A stretch of DNA of 64,000 nt from Micromonospora sp. WMMA1947 (lineage in GTDB: Bacteria > Actinomycetota > Actinomycetes > Mycobacteriales > Micromonosporaceae): positions 3,615,001-3,679,000 of the forward strand of contig NZ_CP114909.1 in the NCBI RefSeq assembly GCF_027497355.1, in the 5' to 3' direction. A program made the position numbers and the translations under genes. Shown here one piece after another: positions 8,747 to 16,518 of this stretch (position 1 is its first letter; each line of letters opens with the position of its first letter). Below the pieces are notes generated by a model. It was given only the letters and a program-made list of their open reading frames with translations, was not told the origin of the DNA and searched no databases.

Positions 8747-10033
8747 GTGCAACGCATCCTGTCCACCCAACTCCCCGCCCATATGGGCGCCACCGTGCGG
8801 CTCGCCGGCTGGGTCCACCGCCGCCGGCTGCTCAAGTCGGTGGCCTTCCTGATCGTCCGCGACGCCGCCGGGCTCGCGCAGGTGGTGGTCGCCGCGCCCG
8901 CCGTGCGCGAGCAGATCGAGGCGCTCACCGAGGAGACGGTCGTCGAGGTCGTCGGCACCGTGGTCGCGAACGCCACCGCGCCCGCCGGGGTCGAGGTCGT
9001 CGAGCCGACGGTACGTCCGCTCGGGCCGACCGCCGTCCCGCCCCCGTTCGACCTGTACCGGCCGGTGCTCACCGCCGGCCTGCACACTCAGCTCGACCAC
9101 GCGCCGGTCGCGCTGCGGCACCCGGTCCGCTCCGCCGCGCTGCGGGTATCGGCGGCCGCCGTGTCCGGCTTCCGGGCCACGCTCGACGGGCAGGGCTTCG
9201 TCGAGGTGCACACGCCGAAGGTGGTCGCCTCGTCCACCGAGAGCGGGGCGAACGTGTTCGCGCTGGACTGGTTCGGGCGGCCCGCCTACCTGGCCCAGTC
9301 GCCGCAGTTCTACAAGCAGCTCATGGTGGGCGTCTTCGAGCGGGTGTACGAGGTGGGGCCGGTGTTCCGTGCCGAGCCGCACGACACGGTGCGCCACCTG
9401 GCCCAGTACACGTCGCTCGACGTCGAGCTGGGGTTCGTGGCCGACCACCGGGACGTGATGACGGTGCTGCGGGAGACCCTGGCCGGGATGGTGGCGACCG
9501 TCGGCGAGCGGGCCGGTGGGGCGCTGACGACGCTCGGCGTGACGGTGCCGCAGGTGCCGGCCGAGATCCCGGCGGTGCACTTCACCGACGCGCTGAAGAT
9601 CGCCGGGGCGCCGCCTTCCGAACCCGACCTGGCGCCGGCGCACGAGCGGGCGCTGGGGGAGTGGGCGCTCCGCGAGCACGGGAGCGACTTCCTCTTCGTC
9701 ACCGGGTACCCGATGGCGAAGCGCCCCTTCTACACCCACCCGGACCCGGCCCGGCCCGCGTACTCGAACGGTTTCGACCTGCTGTTCCGGGGCGTGGAGC
9801 TGGTCACCGGCGGGCAGCGCCTGCACCGGCACGCCGACTACCTGGCCGCGCTCGCGGCGCGGGGCGAGCCGGTGGAGCCGTACGCCGGGTACGTGGACGC
9901 GTTCCGGCACGGCATGCCGCCGCACGGCGGGTTCGCGATCGGGCTGGAGCGATTCGTCGCGCGGCTCGTCGGTGCGGCGAACGTCCGGGAGGTGACCGCC
10001 TTCCCGCGCGACCTGCACCGCCTCACGCCCTGA
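8747..10033 (+). CDS. aspS: Archaeal-type aspartyl-tRNA synthetase (AspRS2-like)
   Basis: A class II aminoacyl-tRNA synthetase of 428 residues. The N-terminal OB-fold anticodon-binding domain spans about residues 10-100. The catalytic domain has QSPQFYKQL, class II motif 2 (FRAEPHDTVRHLAQYTSLDVE, about 207-227) and motif 3 (GGFAIGLERF) near the end. Standard bacterial AspRS is near 590 residues with a GAD insertion domain, absent here; length and motif 2 match the archaeal/AspRS2 type, which can be non-discriminating for tRNA-Asn. The Asp specifier in its T-box leader supports aspartate. GTG 8747 follows AAGGAGG with 8 nt spacing. A second, conventional AspRS presumably exists elsewhere, making this an inducible duplicate. 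Confidence 0.88.
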   Translation: MQRILSTQLPAHMGATVRLAGWVHRRRLLKSVAFLIVRDAAGLAQVVVAAPAVREQIEALTEETVVEVVGTVVANATAPAGVEVVEPTVRPLGPTAVPPPFDLYRPVLTAGLHTQLDHAPVALRHPVRSAALRVSAAAVSGFRATLDGQGFVEVHTPKVVASSTESGANVFALDWFGRPAYLAQSPQFYKQLMVGVFERVYEVGPVFRAEPHDTVRHLAQYTSLDVELGFVADHRDVMTVLRETLAGMVATVGERAGGALTTLGVTVPQVPAEIPAVHFTDALKIAGAPPSEPDLAPAHERALGEWALREHGSDFLFVTGYPMAKRPFYTHPDPARPAYSNGFDLLFRGVELVTGGQRLHRHADYLAALAARGEPVEPYAGYVDAFRHGMPPHGGFAIGLERFVARLVGAANVREVTAFPRDLHRLTP

Positions 10034-10048
10034 CCGGCGGCTCTCGGC

Positions 10049-10080
10049 CGCGCCGGGGCTGGGAAACCAGCCCCGGCGCG
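10049..10080 (+). terminator. Hairpin terminator after aspS
   Basis: A perfect 14-bp stem (10049-10062 with 10067-10080), CGCGCCGGGGCTGG and its complement, closed by a GAAA tetraloop. It starts 16 nt after the stop codon. No T-run follows, as is usual in this GC range. Confidence 0.8.
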
Positions 10081-10231
10081 GACACTGAGAGTGAGGGGAG
10101 GTCGTCTCCGGCTGCGGTCACGGTCCGTAAGGGTGCGCTAGATGTCGCGCGGGTGCCCTTGTTGCCTCCGGAGCGGGCTGAGCAGGGGTTATGGCGGCGC
10201 CCGCCGAGGGGGAGGGACGGGTGCGTGCGCC

Positions 10232-10301
10232 CTTTGCTCTGCAGCCACCGACGCATCGATCGACCAGGAGTGACCGTCGCGTATCCGGCTGCAGAGCAAA
10301 G
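10232..10301. repeat. 70-bp palindromic intergenic element
   Basis: CTTTGCTCTGCAGCC (10232-10246) and its exact reverse complement (10287-10301) bracket 40 bp of unpaired sequence. It sits in the 377-bp gene-free gap 10034-10410. The rest of that gap holds the aspS terminator and a weaker inverted pair, CTGCGGTCAC near 10115 and its complement near 10348, but no convincing gene. It resembles dispersed palindromes I recall from Micromonospora intergenic regions; copy number cannot be assessed here. Confidence 0.6.
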
Positions 10302-10410
10302 TCGGCGAGAGGGGACAACCCTCGGGCACGGCTTCTGTCACTCACGGTGACCGCAGGGCGCTGGCCTGCGGCGGCGATCGGACCGGTCGGCCACCGTGTG
10401 TCCGAGGCGG

Positions 10411-10803
10411 TCAGGCCGGGCCGAGCAGATCCCAGGGGTTGCCGGCGATGTCGCGGAAGACCGCGACCCGGCCGTACGGCTCGGTGCGGGGTGGCCGGAC
10501 GAACTCGACGCCCGCGTCGACCATCCGGCGGTACACCGCCTCGAAGTCGTCGACCTGCAGGAAGAAGCCCACCCGGCCGTGGGTCTGGTCGCCCACCGCG
10601 CCGGCCTGGTGTTCGCCGTCGGCGCGGGCCAGCAGCAGGCCGGTCCCGCCGCCCGGCGGGCGTACCACCACCCAGCGCTTGGGCCGGCCGTCGTTCGTCA
10701 GGGACGGGCTGTCCTCGGCCAGCTCGAAGCCGAGCACCTCGGTGAAGAACGCGATGGCCGGGTCGTACTCGGCCACGACGAGCGTGACCAGGTCGAGCCG
10801 CAC
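10411..10803 (-). CDS. VOC (glyoxalase/bleomycin-resistance fold) family protein
   Basis: A 130-residue protein with two beta-alpha-beta-beta-beta modules: LVTLVVAEYDPAIAFFTEVL in the first, GFFLQVDDFEAVYRRMVDAG in the second, ending YGRVAVFRDIAGNPWDLL. The fold binds a metal in many lyases, dioxygenases and resistance proteins; the substrate cannot be told from sequence. The GTG start at 10803 lies 5 nt beyond the lipB stop, so it is probably the second gene of a lipB transcript. A link to lipoate metabolism is not implied by its sequence. Confidence 0.82.
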   Translation of the reverse strand: MRLDLVTLVVAEYDPAIAFFTEVLGFELAEDSPSLTNDGRPKRWVVVRPPGGGTGLLLARADGEHQAGAVGDQTHGRVGFFLQVDDFEAVYRRMVDAGVEFVRPPRTEPYGRVAVFRDIAGNPWDLLGPA

Positions 10804-10808
10804 CGGGC

Positions 10809-11450
10809 TCAGACCTGCGTGAGCGTCGGCAGGTGCCGTTCGACCACCGGCAGCACGTCGGCCACGGTGATCGGCCGGCCCAACTCGGCGGTCAGCGAGG
10901 TGACCCCGGCGTCCCGGATGCCGCAGGGCACGATCCGGTCGAAGAAGCCCAGGTCGCAGTCGCAGTTGACGGAGAAGCCGTGCAGCGTGACGCCACGGGC
11001 GACCCGGATGCCGATGGCGGCCACCTTGCGGGCCGGCCCCCTGTCGTCCTCCGGCACCCACACGCCGCTGCGTCCCTCGACCCGGCCGGCGGCCAGCCCG
11101 AACTCGGCACACACGTCGATCAGCAGTTGCTCGGTGCGGCGGACGTACGCGACCACGTCGACCGGGTCGGGCAGCCGGACGATGGGGTAGCCGACCAGTT
11201 GCCCCGGACCGTGCCAGGTGATCTTCCCGCCGCGGTCCACGTCCACCACCGGGGTGCCGTCCATCGGCCGGTCCCACGGCTCGGTGCGCTTGCCGGCGGT
11301 GTAGACGCTGGGGTGCTCCAGCAGCAGCACGGTGTCGCCCTGCTCGCCGGCCACCACCGCCTCGTGCAGCCGGCGCTGCTCGTCCCAGGCGGCCTGGTAG
11401 TCGAGCAGGCCGGCGCGGACGGCGGTCAGCCCGGAAGTCGTCACGCTCAC
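10809..11450 (-). CDS. lipB: Octanoyl-[acyl-carrier-protein] transferase
   Basis: Transfers octanoate from ACP to lipoyl domains, the step before lipoyl synthase. The 213 residues contain GKRTEPWD, the core [37 protein letters not shown] with the conserved catalytic lysine, and [10 protein letters not shown] with the nucleophilic cysteine. The lipoylated targets include the product of sucB further along the window. GTG 11450 is 6 nt downstream of a -10-like TAGGCT, with no ribosome-binding site. Confidence 0.95.
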   Translation of the reverse strand: MSVTTSGLTAVRAGLLDYQAAWDEQRRLHEAVVAGEQGDTVLLLEHPSVYTAGKRTEPWDRPMDGTPVVDVDRGGKITWHGPGQLVGYPIVRLPDPVDVVAYVRRTEQLLIDVCAEFGLAAGRVEGRSGVWVPEDDRGPARKVAAIGIRVARGVTLHGFSVNCDCDLGFFDRIVPCGIRDAGVTSLTAELGRPITVADVLPVVERHLPTLTQV

Positions 11451-11456
11451 CCGTCC

Positions 11457-11462
11457 AGCCTA
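11457..11462 (-). promoter_or_regulatory. -10 element of lipB (leaderless)
   Basis: Minus-strand TAGGCT is 6 nt from the GTG at 11450. Confidence 0.5.
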
Positions 11463-11520
11463 GTCCCGCCCTCCGGGAACCGGACCCGTGAGCCTCGTCG
11501 CCATCGGGCCGAGGCGGCGG

Positions 11521-13332
11521 TCAGGCCGGCACCCGCCACAGCCAGACGTCCTCGACCCGCTCGGGCGGGCCGAGCAGCGCGGTGGCGGTGCGCCGCAGCG
11601 CCTCCTCGTCGACGTCGAACTTGGCGCCGTGCACCCGGTCGGGCAGCACCACCGCCTGGACCCCCCAGTAGCGCAGGTCCGCCCGGGACGCCCGGATGCT
11701 GCCGTCGGTGATGATCGGCACCAGGCCGGTCCGCCCGGCCTGATCCATCAGCGAGTCGAAGGTGCGCGGCACCGGGCCGATCCGGCCCCGGCCCTCCGGC
11801 CCGCCCGGCCCGAGGAAGAACCCGGACGGGATCCGGAACTCACCCTGCCGGTTCGCCAGCGCGTACGCCTGCCAGCGCTGCCCGTCCGGGTAGACGTCCA
11901 CGGTCAGCGGCAGCGGGGTCAGCACCCCGTCCGGCGGGACGTAGCGCTGCCAGGCGCCACTGGTGATGAACTGCGGAATCGGCTCGCGGACGCTGGTGAG
12001 CAGCGGCGTCGGCACCAGCGGCAGCAGCGCGGCGACGAAGCCGAGCGCCCAGGCCAGCCCGCTCACCCGGCGCCGTGGCGGCCGGGCGCGCAACGTGTCG
12101 ATCGCGTACGCCAGCAGCAGGCCGATCACCGGCGCGACCACGAGCGCCAGCCGGGACGGCAACGCCGCGTTGATCACCGGCAGGTTGTCCAGCACCCCGA
12201 ACGGCAGCGTCTGGTCGAAGCGGCGGCCGTTCCACTTCACCGTCGGCCCCCACGACAGCACCGCGAAGACCACGGCGGTCACGCCGAGCGCCGCGAGCGT
12301 GGCTCGGAACGCCCGGTCCGCGCGCCACCACAGCAGCGCGAAACAGGCGACGGCGAGCAGGAGCAGCGGTACGCCGAAGAACGAGTTCTCCTCCGTCGGG
12401 TTGGGCGCCAGCGAGGTGCCCCACCCGGCCCAGCCGGCCAGCGACCGGCGCGGATACGACCCGTACGCGGCGATGTCCTCGGAGTGGATCAGCGGGTCGA
12501 ACCCGGTGCCGTGGAACCGTTGCGGTCCGAGGAAGTGCAGCCAGAGCGGGTACGCCAGCAGCGCCCCGGCGACGAGCGCCGTCACGCCCAGCCCGGCCGC
12601 CATCCGGGGCAGCGCGGCGCGTACCTCGGACCGGCGGGCCGGGTGCAACGCCCACACGGCGAGGAACACGCCGAGCGCCAGCGCGGTGAAGAACAGCCCC
12701 TCGGCGGCGATTGAGAACGCGACAGCCACCAGCAGCCCGAGCACGATCCCGCCGGTGACCGCCCGGCCCGGGCGACGCAGCCGGAACACGCCCCAGATCA
12801 GCAGCGGCACCAGCCAGCCCGCCGTCCAGTTCAGGTGTGCGTTGGCGTGCGACACCATCGCCGGGCAGAAGGCGATGAACAGCGCGGCCACACCGGCGGC
12901 CAGCTGGCTGCGCACCAGGTGCCGGCTGAGCAGCCAGTACCAGGCCACCGCCGTCGCGGCCAGGTTGAGCGTGAGGATCACCAGGAACGTCGCGGGCGGC
13001 CCGATCAGGTACGTCAGGGGCGCGAAGACCGCCGCGTACACGGTGATCGAGGTGTTCACCGCGAGGTTCACCCCGTCCGGCACGTTGATCAGCGTGGTGA
13101 ACAGCGGGTTCTGCCCGTGGGTCAGCGCGTGCCCGCCGAACGCCAGCAGCCACTCGAACAGCGCCTGGTCGCTGGAGTTGACGGTGATGGCCCGGCTGTT
13201 CGGATCCCGCCACATGCCACTGGTCACCCAGAGGGCCAGGGTCAGCGCGGCGAGCGTCACCAGCAGGTCGGAGCGCCGGTCGCGGACAGCTGTCGGCGAC
13301 CGGCCGGTGGCCGGGGACGGGGAGGAGGGCAC
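11521..13332 (-). CDS. Polytopic membrane protein, GT-C-like
   Basis: About 603 residues with a first hydrophobic segment (LLVTLAALTLALWVTSGMW), then an extracytoplasmic loop containing NSSDQALFEWLLAFGGHAL and NPLFTTLINVPDGVNLAVN, followed by ten or more membrane segments and a soluble C-terminal domain of about 130 residues. This architecture is that of GT-C type membrane glycosyltransferases and related uncharacterised actinobacterial proteins. No catalytic residue can be assigned with certainty. The start is not sharply defined: GTG 13332 gives VPSSPSPATG; the frame stays open to 13491, but that stretch overlaps the divergent esterase promoter region. Confidence 0.65.
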   Translation of the reverse strand: MPSSPSPATGRSPTAVRDRRSDLLVTLAALTLALWVTSGMWRDPNSRAITVNSSDQALFEWLLAFGGHALTHGQNPLFTTLINVPDGVNLAVNTSITVYAAVFAPLTYLIGPPATFLVILTLNLAATAVAWYWLLSRHLVRSQLAAGVAALFIAFCPAMVSHANAHLNWTAGWLVPLLIWGVFRLRRPGRAVTGGIVLGLLVAVAFSIAAEGLFFTALALGVFLAVWALHPARRSEVRAALPRMAAGLGVTALVAGALLAYPLWLHFLGPQRFHGTGFDPLIHSEDIAAYGSYPRRSLAGWAGWGTSLAPNPTEENSFFGVPLLLLAVACFALLWWRADRAFRATLAALGVTAVVFAVLSWGPTVKWNGRRFDQTLPFGVLDNLPVINAALPSRLALVVAPVIGLLLAYAIDTLRARPPRRRVSGLAWALGFVAALLPLVPTPLLTSVREPIPQFITSGAWQRYVPPDGVLTPLPLTVDVYPDGQRWQAYALANRQGEFRIPSGFFLGPGGPEGRGRIGPVPRTFDSLMDQAGRTGLVPIITDGSIRASRADLRYWGVQAVVLPDRVHGAKFDVDEEALRRTATALLGPPERVEDVWLWRVPA

Positions 13333-13506
13333 GCAGCGGACGTTACCAACCGGACCTGGGCAGACCGCCCGGACACGAAACTCGGCCGCACACTTCGGTG
13401 GCCGTGAATGTGTGAGCGGCGGCCATTCCGGTGTGACGAAACGCGGCCGTAACGTCGCGGCAACCCGGAGGTGACTCAGTTCACATTCCACGATCGGGAG
13501 GTCCCC

Positions 13507-14748
13507 GTGCCCCGCTCCTCATCCCTCATCGCCCGCGTCGCCGGGGCGGCGGCCGGGGTCGTGCTGGCCGCGGCCACCGCGCTGGTCGCCGCCCTTCCCG
13601 CCCAGGCGGCCTCGCTGACCCAGGTCACCGGCTTCGGCTCCAACCCCGGCAACCTGGCCATGTACGCGTACCGCCCGGACGGCCTGCCCGCCGGCGCGCC
13701 CGCCGTGGTGCTGCTGCACGGCTGCGTGCAGAACGCCTCGACGTACGTCGCCAACTCCGGCTGGCAGAAGTACGCCGACCAGTGGAAGTTCGCACTCATC
13801 GCGCCGCAGCAGCCCAGCGGCAACAACGCCAACTCCTGCTTCAACTGGTTCGAGACCGGCGACACCGCGCGCGGCCAGGGTGAGGCGCTGTCGATCAAGC
13901 AGATGGTCGACTACGCCAGGACCACCTACGGCACCGACGGCGCCCGGGTCTACGTCAGCGGCCTCTCCGCCGGTGGTGCGATGAGCGCGGCCATGCTCGC
14001 CGCCTACCCGGACGTCTTCGCCGGCGGCTCGATCATCGCCGGCATCCCGTACCGCTGCGCCACCAGCACCGTCACCGCGTTCAGCTGCATGAACCCGGGC
14101 GTGGACAAGACCCCGGCGCAGTGGGGCGACCTGGTCCGCGGCGCGTACGCCGGCTACTCCGGCAAGCGGCCCCGGGTGGCGATCTGGCACGGCACCAGCG
14201 ACACCACGGTGGCGACCGCGAACGCCGCCGAGTCGCGGGACCAGTGGACCAACGTGCTGGGCGTGTCGACCACCCCGACTAGCACGTCCACGCTGCCGTC
14301 CGGGACGAGCCTGGAGGTCTACGGCGCCGACCAGGTCCGCCTCTACCGGGTCTCCGGGATGGGCCACGGCACCCCCGTCGACCCGGGTACGGGCGCGGAC
14401 CAGTGCGGCACCGCCGGGGCGTACTTCCTGGACACCATCTGTTCGACGTACCGCGACGCGGTCTTCTTCGGGCTCGGCGGTGGCGGCGCCTCGCCCAGCC
14501 CGACCCCGACGGCGACCGCGTCACCCACCCCGACCGCGTCACCGACCCCGACCGCCTCGCCCTCGCCGACCAGTGCGCCGGTCTGCATCACCGCCAGCAA
14601 CTACGCGCACGTCGTGGCCGGGCGGGCCTACCAGTCCGGCGGGTACGCCTACGCGCTCGGCAGCGGGCAGCGGATGGGCCTCTACAACACCTTCTACACG
14701 AGCACGCTCAAGCAGACCGGACCCGCGTACTGGGTGATCGGCTGCTGA
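13507..14748 (+). CDS. Secreted PHB-depolymerase/feruloyl-esterase family hydrolase
   Basis: 413 residues. An Ala-rich signal peptide ends near LPAQA (about residue 35). The alpha/beta-hydrolase domain has the oxyanion stretch VVLLHGCVQNA, the nucleophile in GLSAGG (Ser154), and an acid/His region with HGTSD and GMGHGTPVDPG. This fits extracellular poly(3-hydroxyalkanoate) depolymerases and related esterases. A Thr/Pro/Ser linker built of TPTASP-type repeats (about 331-360) precedes a C-terminal module of about 50 residues (VCITASNYAHVVAGRAYQSG onward) bounded by cysteines, probably a substrate-binding domain. GTG 13507 follows GGGAGGT. Confidence 0.88.
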   Translation: MPRSSSLIARVAGAAAGVVLAAATALVAALPAQAASLTQVTGFGSNPGNLAMYAYRPDGLPAGAPAVVLLHGCVQNASTYVANSGWQKYADQWKFALIAPQQPSGNNANSCFNWFETGDTARGQGEALSIKQMVDYARTTYGTDGARVYVSGLSAGGAMSAAMLAAYPDVFAGGSIIAGIPYRCATSTVTAFSCMNPGVDKTPAQWGDLVRGAYAGYSGKRPRVAIWHGTSDTTVATANAAESRDQWTNVLGVSTTPTSTSTLPSGTSLEVYGADQVRLYRVSGMGHGTPVDPGTGADQCGTAGAYFLDTICSTYRDAVFFGLGGGGASPSPTPTATASPTPTASPTPTASPSPTSAPVCITASNYAHVVAGRAYQSGGYAYALGSGQRMGLYNTFYTSTLKQTGPAYWVIGC

Positions 14749-14760
14749 ACCGCGACGCCG

Positions 14761-14795
14761 CGCCGCCCTCGCGGGCTCACTCCGTGAGGGCGGCG
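14761..14795. terminator. Bidirectional hairpin between convergent genes
   Basis: CGCCGCCCTC (14761-14770) pairs with GAGGGCGGCG (14786-14795). It lies 12 nt after the esterase stop; its right arm is the 3' end of the epimerase gene. Confidence 0.6.
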
Positions 14796-15676
14796 TGCAG
14801 CGCGCCCGGCAGCTCCGGATGCGTCCAGGGGAAGCCGGACTTGTCGAGCACGCCCGGCAGCACCCGGCTGCTGGTGAGCGCCTCCTGTGAGAAGCCGCCG
14901 AGCGCCACCTTCAGCGCCACCGCCGGGATCGGCATGATCGCGGGGCGGTGCAGCTGCCGGGCCAGCTCCCGGCTGAAATCGGCGTTGGTGACCGGCGCCG
15001 GGCCGACCACGTTGACCGGGCCCGCCACGTCGTCGCGGTCCAGCAGGAACTTCGCCGCGTTCAGCCAGTCCCGCATCGAGATCCACGGCACCCACTGCCG
15101 CCCGCTGCCCAGCTTGCCGCCGACGCCCAGCCGGAACGGCAGCAGCTGCGGCTTGAGCAGGCCGCCGTCGCGGTGCAGCGGCAGTCCGGTACGCAGGCGC
15201 ACCACCCGTACCCCGGCGTCCTCGGCCGGGCGGGTCGCGGCCTCCCAGACCCGGCAGACGTCGGCCAGGAACCCCTCACCCGCAGGCGCCTCCTCGGTGA
15301 CCGCCCGGTCGCCGGTGTTGCCGTACCAGCCGACGGCGGAGGAGTTCAGCAGCACCGCGGGCCGGTCGGCGGCGGGCAGGCCGGCGATCGTGATGGCGAG
15401 CGTGGTGGTGCTGTCCACCCGGCTGGTCCGGATCAGCTTGCGGTACTCGTCGTTCCAGCGCTTGTCGCCCACCCCGGCGCCGGCCAGGTTCACCACCGCG
15501 TCGGCGTCGGCGACGCACTGCGGGTCCAGCTGCGCGGCGGACGGGTTCCACTGCCGTTCGGCGGGTGTGCGTGGTGGGCGGCGGACCAGGCGGGTGACCT
15601 GGTGGCCGTCCGCGGTGAGGCAGTCGACCAGTCGGGTGCCGAGGAAGCCGGACACGCCGGCCATGAGGATCCGCAT
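14777..15676 (-). CDS. TIGR01777 family NAD(P)-binding epimerase-like protein
   Basis: An extended short-chain dehydrogenase/reductase-like protein of 299 residues. It begins with the nucleotide-binding motif MRILMAGVSGFLGTRLVDCL, continues with VVNLAGAGVGDKRWNDEYRK, shows the active-site region LNSSAVGWYGNTGDRAVTEE, and ends with the DUF1731-type C-terminal segment (PAIMPIPAVALKVALGGFSQ). The family is conserved across bacteria, often near lipB in actinobacteria; its substrate is not established. ATG 15676 is preceded by GGAAGA. It is convergent with the esterase. Confidence 0.88.
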   Translation of the reverse strand: MRILMAGVSGFLGTRLVDCLTADGHQVTRLVRRPPRTPAERQWNPSAAQLDPQCVADADAVVNLAGAGVGDKRWNDEYRKLIRTSRVDSTTTLAITIAGLPAADRPAVLLNSSAVGWYGNTGDRAVTEEAPAGEGFLADVCRVWEAATRPAEDAGVRVVRLRTGLPLHRDGGLLKPQLLPFRLGVGGKLGSGRQWVPWISMRDWLNAAKFLLDRDDVAGPVNVVGPAPVTNADFSRELARQLHRPAIMPIPAVALKVALGGFSQEALTSSRVLPGVLDKSGFPWTHPELPGALHAALTE

Positions 15677-15769
15677 GCTCACATCTTCCGATACGAACCC
15701 CGATTCGGATGCGTTGAGCGAAATCACTCACTCGTCACGCCCGCCGGGTTGCGCGCCGCCCGTGGCCCC

Positions 15770-16192
15770 TCAGCCGGTCGGCCGGTTGACCGGATGCACG
15801 GTGATCAGACCGTCGAGTCCGAGGAAGTCGGCGGGGTTCGTGGTGTAGAGAGGAAGCGCGTTGGCGTGTGCGACGGAGGCGATCATCAGGTCCGCCACCC
15901 GGCGGCGTGTGCCTCGTCCGGCGGCGAGCACAGCCGCTGAGACCAGGCCGAATGCCCGCGCCGCCTCGGCGTCGAACGGAAGTGGTTCGAACGTGGCTTC
16001 GACGTGTTGCAGGACGCTCATCCGGCGGGCACGCTCGCGCGGATCGTCGGTGTGATGTGGACCGGCCGAGAGTTCGGCAAGCGTGACCGCACTGATGACC
16101 ATCTCGTCGGGCAGTTCCGCGCCGTCGAGGCCAGCCAGATGGATGACGATGTTGGTGTCGATCAGACCGCGAACGGGGAGGTCACCATTCAC
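15770..16192 (-). CDS. vapC: PIN-domain ribonuclease toxin, VapC type
   Basis: 140 residues with the PIN-domain acidic residues in place: Asp12 in LIDTNIVIHL, the Glu of TLAELSAG, the Asp of RVADLMIAS, and the terminal YTTNPADFLGL. VapC toxins are Mg-dependent ribonucleases that cut tRNA or rRNA when freed from antitoxin. The gene overlaps the antitoxin gene by 11 nt, the usual antitoxin-first order, so translation is coupled. All expected catalytic acids are present, so it is likely active. Confidence 0.9.
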   Translation of the reverse strand: MNGDLPVRGLIDTNIVIHLAGLDGAELPDEMVISAVTLAELSAGPHHTDDPRERARRMSVLQHVEATFEPLPFDAEAARAFGLVSAAVLAAGRGTRRRVADLMIASVAHANALPLYTTNPADFLGLDGLITVHPVNRPTG

Positions 16193-16451
16193 GGCCGGGC
16201 AGATCCTGGTCGATTGCGGCGTCGAGGTCGGCCCGGAAGCGTGCCTCGTCCAGCCGTGGTGCGCTGGCGAAGGCGGCGAGCACCTCGGCTCGCGGCACGA
16301 ACGTGCGCCGCCGGATCGGGATCAACCGCCCGATCGGCGTGCCGTTGCGGGTAATGGTGAAGGACTCTCCGCGCTCGACTCCGCGCATGATGGCGCCGGA
16401 GTCGTTGCGCAGCTCGCGTTGGGTGATCTCGCGATGAGCGTGCTCGGCCAC
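16182..16451 (-). CDS. vapB: Phd/YefM-type antitoxin paired with VapC
   Basis: An 89-residue antitoxin. The N-terminal DNA-binding half begins REITQRELRNDSGAIMRGVE, followed by the strand pair GESFTITRNGTPIGRLIPI typical of Phd/YefM folds. The C-terminal half (LDEARFRADLDAAIDQDL) is the acidic helix expected to wrap the toxin. The GTG start at 16451 lies 6 nt after a TAGGCT -10 element, so the operon is probably leaderless and autoregulated through the repeats just upstream. Confidence 0.88.
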   Translation of the reverse strand: MAEHAHREITQRELRNDSGAIMRGVERGESFTITRNGTPIGRLIPIRRRTFVPRAEVLAAFASAPRLDEARFRADLDAAIDQDLPGREW

Positions 16452-16457
16452 ACCGGC

Positions 16458-16488
16458 AGCCTACCGCCTGTGTGCTACGAAGTGCTAC
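16458..16488 (-). promoter_or_regulatory. vapBC promoter and candidate operator
   Basis: Minus-strand TAGGCT (16458-16463) is 6 nt from the vapB GTG. Immediately upstream, GTGCTAC occurs twice on the plus strand (16472-16478 and 16482-16488) with a 10-bp period, one helical turn, suitable for a dimeric antitoxin contacting one DNA face. Confidence 0.5.
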
Positions 16489-16518
16489 AGGTTGTCGGCG
16501 TCGGTGCGGCCGAGCCGG

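Noticed and set aside
10034..10410. Short reading frames in the aspS-VOC gap
   Set aside because: They lie across the terminator hairpin and the palindromic element on both strands and lack ribosome-binding sites or recognisable protein features.
14500..14580. Tandem repeats as a mobile or CRISPR signal
   Set aside because: They encode the Thr/Pro/Ser linker of the esterase in frame.
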